Source: Acidimicrobiaceae bacterium (GTDB lineage Bacteria > Actinomycetota > Acidimicrobiia > Acidimicrobiales > MedAcidi-G1). From it: a stretch of DNA of 33,578 bases. Below the pieces are notes generated by a model. That model worked only from the letters and a program-made list of their open reading frames with translations. It searched no databases and had not been told where the DNA came from. The stretch lies in NCBI GenBank assembly GCA_002729765.1, contig PBYV01000033.1, positions 1-33,578 on the forward strand, written 5' to 3'. The position numbers and the translations under genes are program-made. Shown one piece after another: positions 29,263 through 33,578 of the stretch (positions within the stretch are counted from its first letter, which is position 1; each line of letters opens with the position of its first letter).

Positions 29263-31047
29263 ATGACTAATAAAAAGATGTGCAATACGTCGATCATTGC
29301 TCACATAGATCATGGCAAGTCGACACTGGCTGACCGCATGCTGGAACTTTGTGGGGCTGTGGATGAAAGAAATATGCGAGCTCAATATCTCGACTCTATG
29401 GACTTGGAGCGTGAGAGAGGGATAACTATAAAGCTGCAAAGCGTACGACTTGACTGGAAAGACTCGGTAATTAACCTTATAGATACACCCGGCCACGTTG
29501 ATTTCGGCTATGAAGTGAGCCGCTCATTAGCTGCATGTGAAGGAGTGATACTAGTAGTCGACGCAGCGCAAGGAATAGAAGCACAAACTCTGGCCAACTG
29601 TTACCAGGCGCTCGAACATGACCTGGAAATCGTGGCCGTGTTGAACAAGATAGATTTACCAGCCGCTGAACCTGACCGATACGCGGAAGAAATAGAAAAA
29701 GCCCTAGGTATACCAACCGATGAAATTTTTCGAATTAGCGCAAAAACTGGTGAGGGGGTTTCGGAACTTCTTGACGCAGTTGTTGAAAAAACACCTTCTC
29801 CCGAAGCCAACGAAGAACTGCCACTTCAGGCACTTGTTTTTGACAGCCATTTTGACCAGTATCGAGGCGTCGTTTCTTCGGTTCGGATAATGCAAGGCCG
29901 TTTGGATGCCGGAATGTCTATTAAATTCATGCAGGCTGGAACGAATCACCAACTTGACGAGGTTGGAGTCTGGCGTCCCGAGATGACACCAGTTAAAAGT
30001 CTCGGAGCGGGCGAAGTAGGTTATGTTCTTGCTGGAATCAAAGATGTCGGGGAAGCACGATCAGGTGAAACGATAACAACTACGAATGGTGGAAGTCAGT
30101 CAGCGCTATCTGGATATCAAGAACCAAAACCAATGGTTTTCAGCGGTCTGTACCCGATGGACGGAGATGATTTTGGAGATTTGAGAGATGCGTTAGAAAA
30201 GCTCAGACTTAATGATTCAAGTTTTACTTTTGAACCTGACACTTCATCTGCTCTTGGTTTCGGCTTCAGGTGTGGTTTTTTAGGTTTGTTACATATGGAG
30301 ATAGTTCGAGAACGTCTTGAAAGAGAATTTGATCTTAATTTAATTACAACGGCACCTTCAGTTAAATACCGTGTGATCCATGTAAACGGAAAAGTGGAAG
30401 AAATCGATAATCCGTGCGATCTTCCATCAGCGGGGGAGATCTCGGCGATAGAGGAACCATGGCTGTCTACCACTTTGATATCTCCAGCGGAGTACACGGG
30501 AACACTAATGGAACTTTGCCAAGGACGCCGGGGTGAGCTGGATAAACTGTCGTACCTGTCCCCTGAACGTATAGAACTGAAATATCAACTTCCTTTAGCG
30601 GAGGTAGTTCTCAATTTCTTCGATCAATTGAAAAGTAGAACTCAGGGTTATGCAAGTCTTGATTATGAGCCGGCTGGTTACATGAAATCTGACCTTGTGA
30701 GAGTAGACATCTTATTGCAGGGAGAATCTGTTGATGCTTTTAGCGCAGTTGTGCACCGTGATGCCTCTTATGAATATGGTCGAAAAATGGCAGAAAAACT
30801 TAAAGAACTGATTCCTCGTCAACAATTTGAAGTTCCGATTCAGGCCACGATAGGCGGCCGGATAATTGCCCGTGAAACTGTCAGAGCGTATCGAAAAGAC
30901 GTAACAGCGAAACTTTATGGGGGAGATATAACAAGAAAGCGAAAGTTATTGGAAAAGCAGAAGCAAGGTAAAAGAAAGATGAAGTCAATTGGTCGTGTTG
31001 ACGTTCCTCAAGAGGCTTTTGTTTCCGCTCTTAGTCTCGAAGAATAG
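29263..31047 (+). CDS. lepA: Elongation factor 4 (LepA)
   Basis: Translational GTPase that acts on stalled or mistranslocated ribosomes. The 594-residue protein has G1 AHIDHGKST (13-21), G2 in [10 protein letters not shown]3 DTPGHVDF (74-81), and G4 NKIDLP, followed by EF-G-like domains and the LepA-specific C-terminal region with [27 protein letters not shown] (cited in part) and [10 protein letters not shown]. Length and ending are normal. ATG at 29263 has GGCAGAG directly upstream; ATG at 29278 is closer to some homologues' starts. The end is 52 nt before hrcA; the hemW gene often found between them is absent. Confidence 0.97.
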   Translation: MTNKKMCNTSIIAHIDHGKSTLADRMLELCGAVDERNMRAQYLDSMDLERERGITIKLQSVRLDWKDSVINLIDTPGHVDFGYEVSRSLAACEGVILVVDAAQGIEAQTLANCYQALEHDLEIVAVLNKIDLPAAEPDRYAEEIEKALGIPTDEIFRISAKTGEGVSELLDAVVEKTPSPEANEELPLQALVFDSHFDQYRGVVSSVRIMQGRLDAGMSIKFMQAGTNHQLDEVGVWRPEMTPVKSLGAGEVGYVLAGIKDVGEARSGETITTTNGGSQSALSGYQEPKPMVFSGLYPMDGDDFGDLRDALEKLRLNDSSFTFEPDTSSALGFGFRCGFLGLLHMEIVRERLEREFDLNLITTAPSVKYRVIHVNGKVEEIDNPCDLPSAGEISAIEEPWLSTTLISPAEYTGTLMELCQGRRGELDKLSYLSPERIELKYQLPLAEVVLNFFDQLKSRTQGYASLDYEPAGYMKSDLVRVDILLQGESVDAFSAVVHRDASYEYGRKMAEKLKELIPRQQFEVPIQATIGGRIIARETVRAYRKDVTAKLYGGDITRKRKLLEKQKQGKRKMKSIGRVDVPQEAFVSALSLEE

Positions 31048-31059
31048 AAACAATAAATA

Positions 31060-31092
31060 TATAATCCTAAATAGCGATGATGGGAGTAACAT
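31060..31092 (+). promoter_or_regulatory. Promoter-like elements upstream of hrcA
   Basis: A perfect TATAAT is at 31060-31065 in the lepA-hrcA gap, and a second box TAACAT (31087-31092) stands seven bases before the hrcA ATG. Neither has a good -35. A nine-codon ORF (MMGVTSEEC) starting at 31077 overlaps the hrcA start codon and could couple translation if the first promoter is used. No CIRCE repeat is visible. Confidence 0.35.
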
Positions 31093-31099
31093 CCGAAGA

Positions 31100-32104
31100 A
31101 TGCTAGACGAAAGAAAAGCAGGAATTTTAGGCGCAGTTGTTGAAGCGTACATAGAAACTGCTCAACCAGTCGGTTCGAGTTTGGTCGCAAGGTCTGAGTC
31201 AGTAGACGTTTCGTCTTCGACGATTAGAAACGAGATGGCACTTTTAGAGTCCGAAGGCTATTTGGATCAGCCTCACACTTCAGCGGGTCGAATTCCTACT
31301 GAAAAGGCTTACCGTTTTTTCGTTGACAATTTACTAGGTCCTGTGAGGCTTGACCGGGTTGAAAATCAGCAGATCAAGTCTTTTTTTGATAGATCTCACA
31401 TTGAGATTGAACAGATGTTGCAGGAAACAAGCAATTTTTTAGCTGCTTTAACTGGAAGTGCCGGTGTTGTTCTTTCGCCAGACTCCGACCATCAGACGGT
31501 ACGTTCTGTGCATCTGGTCGATCTTTCACTTGGTCAAATTCTGCTAGTTTTAGTTACTTCTAATGGAGTGGTGGAAAAGCATTCAATGGATATTTCGAAA
31601 GAAGTATTAGTGGCTGAAACTGAACTAGACGAGGCAAATCATTTTCTTTCGAAACACCTCAGAGGTTTTCGACTGGGTTCTCTGCCGGAAGTTCCAATAA
31701 GTGGAAACGCCAACGTTGATTATCTGGTGAAAGAGGTCGAAAAAACTCTTACCTCCTTAGTTCAATCAAAGGAAACTGTTTATGTAGGGGGTACATCAGT
31801 CCTTGCAGGCTCTCTCACGGAACCTGAAGGTATTAGAAAAGTTTTAGACCTGTTAGAACGTCAAATGATTGTGGTCAGTTTGATTAGAGGTGTCATCGAT
31901 CGTGGACTCAGTGTTGTCATAGGAACTGAAACAGGTGTGGACCACCTTGCTGAATGTTCCCTTGTTGTCGCACCATACGAAATTGATGGTGAGGCAGCAG
32001 GATCGATTGGTATCCTCGGTCCAACAAGAATGGACTATACTCAAGCACTCGCGACAGTCGGAATTGTCGGTCAGAGTTTAGGTGACCATTTAACCGAGGG
32101 TTAG
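31100..32104 (+). CDS. hrcA: Heat-inducible transcription repressor HrcA
   Basis: Repressor of class I heat-shock genes that binds the CIRCE inverted repeat and depends on GroEL for activity. The 334-residue protein starts [20 protein letters not shown], has the winged helix-turn-helix at about 5-75 ([42 protein letters not shown]) and the ligand/dimerisation GAF-like part, ending VIGTETG and [17 protein letters not shown] use the ATG at 31100, where homology begins; the frame extends to 30989 inside lepA. There is no Shine-Dalgarno at standard spacing. It is followed after 4 nt by dnaJ, forming the common hrcA-dnaJ pair. Confidence 0.95.
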   Translation: MLDERKAGILGAVVEAYIETAQPVGSSLVARSESVDVSSSTIRNEMALLESEGYLDQPHTSAGRIPTEKAYRFFVDNLLGPVRLDRVENQQIKSFFDRSHIEIEQMLQETSNFLAALTGSAGVVLSPDSDHQTVRSVHLVDLSLGQILLVLVTSNGVVEKHSMDISKEVLVAETELDEANHFLSKHLRGFRLGSLPEVPISGNANVDYLVKEVEKTLTSLVQSKETVYVGGTSVLAGSLTEPEGIRKVLDLLERQMIVVSLIRGVIDRGLSVVIGTETGVDHLAECSLVVAPYEIDGEAAGSIGILGPTRMDYTQALATVGIVGQSLGDHLTEG

Positions 32105-32108
32105 AAAA

Positions 32109-33209
32109 ATGTCTAGTGACCCATATGAAGTGCTGCAGGTGCAGCGAAATGCCTCAGCGGAAGAGATAAAGAAGTCTTATCGTCGCTTAGCGCGTGAGTA
32201 TCATCCTGATGCGAATCCAGACGATCCGGAATCTGAAGAAAAGTTTAAAGAGGTCGCATTCGCGTATGAAGTGCTTTCAGATCCTGAGAAGAGATCTCGT
32301 TATGACCGCTTTGGGGATGTCGGGAGTGCCTCATCGATGGGCGACCCTTTTGGTGGAATAGGGGATATTTTCGAATCTTTTTTCGGTTCAGGGTTTTCGC
32401 AATCACGAAGAAGAACTGGACCTATACAGGGTCAAGATTTGGAAACTCTAATAAACCTCGAGTTTGCGGAAGCAGTGTTCGGTTGTGAAAAAGAAATTGA
32501 GATCAAAACAGCTTTAGCATGTGAGACTTGCGAAGCGACTGGTGCATCCAAAGGTTCAAGTCGTGATACCTGTGATTCTTGTAACGGTAGTGGCCAGGTT
32601 CAACAGGTGAGGCAGTCGCTGTTGGGTCAAATGATGACCTCGGTTGCATGTAATGCATGTGGGGGAATGGGCTGGGTGATACCAGACCCTTGCGAAGAGT
32701 GTGGAGGTGAGGGAAGAAACGTTGTAAATGATTCCTTTTCAGTTCAAGTGACGGCGGGTGTTGACGATGGAACGACATTACGACTTACCGGCAGAGGAGC
32801 TGTTGGGCCATGGGGAGGTCCCGCCGGTGATCTCTATGTTCAGATAAGAGTTCAAGACCATCAACATTTTGAACGTAACGGCTTCGACTTACTTCGAAGA
32901 CTTCCAGTGCAAATGACGCAAGCAATTCTTGGAGCTGAAATTGAGATCGAAACACTTGATGGTTCGGAAACCATCGTGATCCCAAAAGGCATCGAAAGTG
33001 GGCAAGTGATGAGAATACGTGGAAGAGGTGTTCCTCACTTACAGGGTCGAGGAAGAGGGGATCTTCTTATTGAAGTAGTAGTGGAAACCCCTAAAGATCT
33101 GACTCCAACAGAGGAGAAGTTCATAAGAGACTTTGCAGGGTCCAGAGACGATGAGGTGAGCCCTCCGGATGAAGGAATAATTGGTAAATTCCGATCGGCA
33201 TTCAGTTGA
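32109..33209 (+). CDS. dnaJ: Chaperone protein DnaJ (type I)
   Basis: Hsp40 co-chaperone that delivers unfolded proteins to DnaK and stimulates its ATPase. The 366-residue protein has the J domain (4-68) with HPD at 32-34, a Gly/Phe region ([16 protein letters not shown]), four zinc-binding repeats ([32 protein letters not shown]), then the two substrate-binding domains with [15 protein letters not shown] near the end. The first repeat has Ala instead of the first Gly, while its cysteines are intact. ATG has GAGGG upstream. It resembles the second actinobacterial DnaJ (DnaJ2), which is paired with hrcA. The stop overlaps the rsmE start by 4 nt. Confidence 0.97.
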   Translation: MSSDPYEVLQVQRNASAEEIKKSYRRLAREYHPDANPDDPESEEKFKEVAFAYEVLSDPEKRSRYDRFGDVGSASSMGDPFGGIGDIFESFFGSGFSQSRRRTGPIQGQDLETLINLEFAEAVFGCEKEIEIKTALACETCEATGASKGSSRDTCDSCNGSGQVQQVRQSLLGQMMTSVACNACGGMGWVIPDPCEECGGEGRNVVNDSFSVQVTAGVDDGTTLRLTGRGAVGPWGGPAGDLYVQIRVQDHQHFERNGFDLLRRLPVQMTQAILGAEIEIETLDGSETIVIPKGIESGQVMRIRGRGVPHLQGRGRGDLLIEVVVETPKDLTPTEEKFIRDFAGSRDDEVSPPDEGIIGKFRSAFS

Positions 33210-33578
33210 GAGATTCAGACATTTCTCTAATTGATTTAAATCTTCCTCATGCATTTGTGGATGACATTGATAACCCTCACTTGAGTGACGATGATATTTA
33301 TCATTTCGGAAAAGTTTTGCGTCTCAGATCGAGAGACGGGATAACAGTTTCAGATGCTAAAGGGAGTTGGAGGGAATGTGTTTTTGGTCCTCCACTTGAA
33401 CCAACCGGAGAAATTTTTTTTGAACCTAAACCAAAAATAGAAATAACAATTGGTTTTGCTCTTATTAAAAAAGGCAAGCCGGAAATGGTTGTGCAAAAGT
33501 TAACTGAATTAGGAGTTAATAAAATTCTCCCAGTGGTGGCGCAGCGTTCGGTAGTTCAGTGGAGTGAAAATAAAATAA
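33206..33578 (+). CDS. rsmE: 16S rRNA (uracil-1498-N3)-methyltransferase (3'-truncated)
   Basis: N-terminal 124 codons of RsmE, the SPOUT-family methyltransferase that makes m3U1498 in 16S rRNA. The frame starts at a TTG overlapping the dnaJ stop (TTGA) and stays open to the window end. It shows the N-terminal PUA-like domain [21 protein letters not shown] and then the beginning of the SPOUT core, [38 protein letters not shown], highly typical of RsmE. Its position directly after dnaJ is the usual actinobacterial order. No alternative start of comparable position exists; coupling to dnaJ translation is likely. The catalytic SAM-binding knot lies beyond the window. Confidence 0.9.
   Translation, partial: MRDSDISLIDLNLPHAFVDDIDNPHLSDDDIYHFGKVLRLRSRDGITVSDAKGSWRECVFGPPLEPTGEIFFEPKPKIEITIGFALIKKGKPEMVVQKLTELGVNKILPVVAQRSVVQWSENKI

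Noticed and set aside
1-33578. CRISPR arrays, insertion sequences, prophage, toxin-antitoxin or defence island, tRNA/rRNA genes
   Set aside because: I saw no regularly spaced repeats, transposase or integrase motifs, or tRNA-like segments. Gene content is core and metabolic throughout.

Overview
The window looks like a chromosomal segment of a low-to-moderate GC actinobacterium, most plausibly a streamlined, probably aquatic, member of the Acidimicrobiia or a nearby lineage. I base this on four things. There is a recognisable mycothione reductase, and mycothiol is actinobacterial. There is a pgsA / gcvH / GarA-like FHA / FtsR-like MerR / bifunctional nuclease / MerR cluster in the same order as Mycobacterium tuberculosis Rv1822 to Rv1830. 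Several lipid-metabolism enzymes are of mycobacterial type, including an EthA-like monooxygenase and FadE- and FadD-like proteins. The DNA is AT-rich and very densely packed. The placement is inference; no rRNA gene is present to confirm it. There is no IS element, phage gene, CRISPR array, tRNA or rRNA, and no gene-free stretch longer than about 165 bases.

Layout. (1) 2-4007, plus strand: the 3' part of prfB, then ftsE-ftsX, followed almost without a gap by a small Rieske protein and a SAM-dependent methyltransferase. (2) 4009-5799, minus: a lipoprotein fusing a LysM domain to a type I periplasmic-binding fold. (3) 5965-8806, plus: an unrecognised single-pass membrane protein translationally coupled to a DUF2079-like polytopic protein. 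(4) 8821-13180: a HIT protein (minus), then pgsA, gcvH, the FHA gene, two MerR regulators, hpt and a DUF151 nuclease, with a small PD-(D/E)XK-like protein following at 13211. (5) 13565-15498, minus: class II aldolase/adducin protein and aroC. (6) 15566-27849: a lipid or ketone catabolism block, made of an acyl-CoA ligase, three acyl-CoA dehydrogenases with mycothione reductase and an SDR, a BMP-type lipoprotein coupled to a CrtC/AttH-like protein, and a divergent SDR + Baeyer-Villiger monooxygenase pair. (7) 27873-33578: a conserved core of holA, rpsT, lepA, hrcA, dnaJ and the start of rsmE.

How the genes may work together (inference). In region 6 an SDR could make a ketone, the EthA-like enzyme could turn it into an ester, and the released acid could be activated by the ligase and oxidised by the dehydrogenases. 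The BMP-type lipoprotein could supply or sense a ligand.

Two genome-wide habits show. Many start codons lack a Shine-Dalgarno sequence but have a TAnnnT box 6-7 nt upstream, which suggests leaderless mRNAs. Convergent genes end 1-14 nt apart, leaving little room for ordinary terminators.
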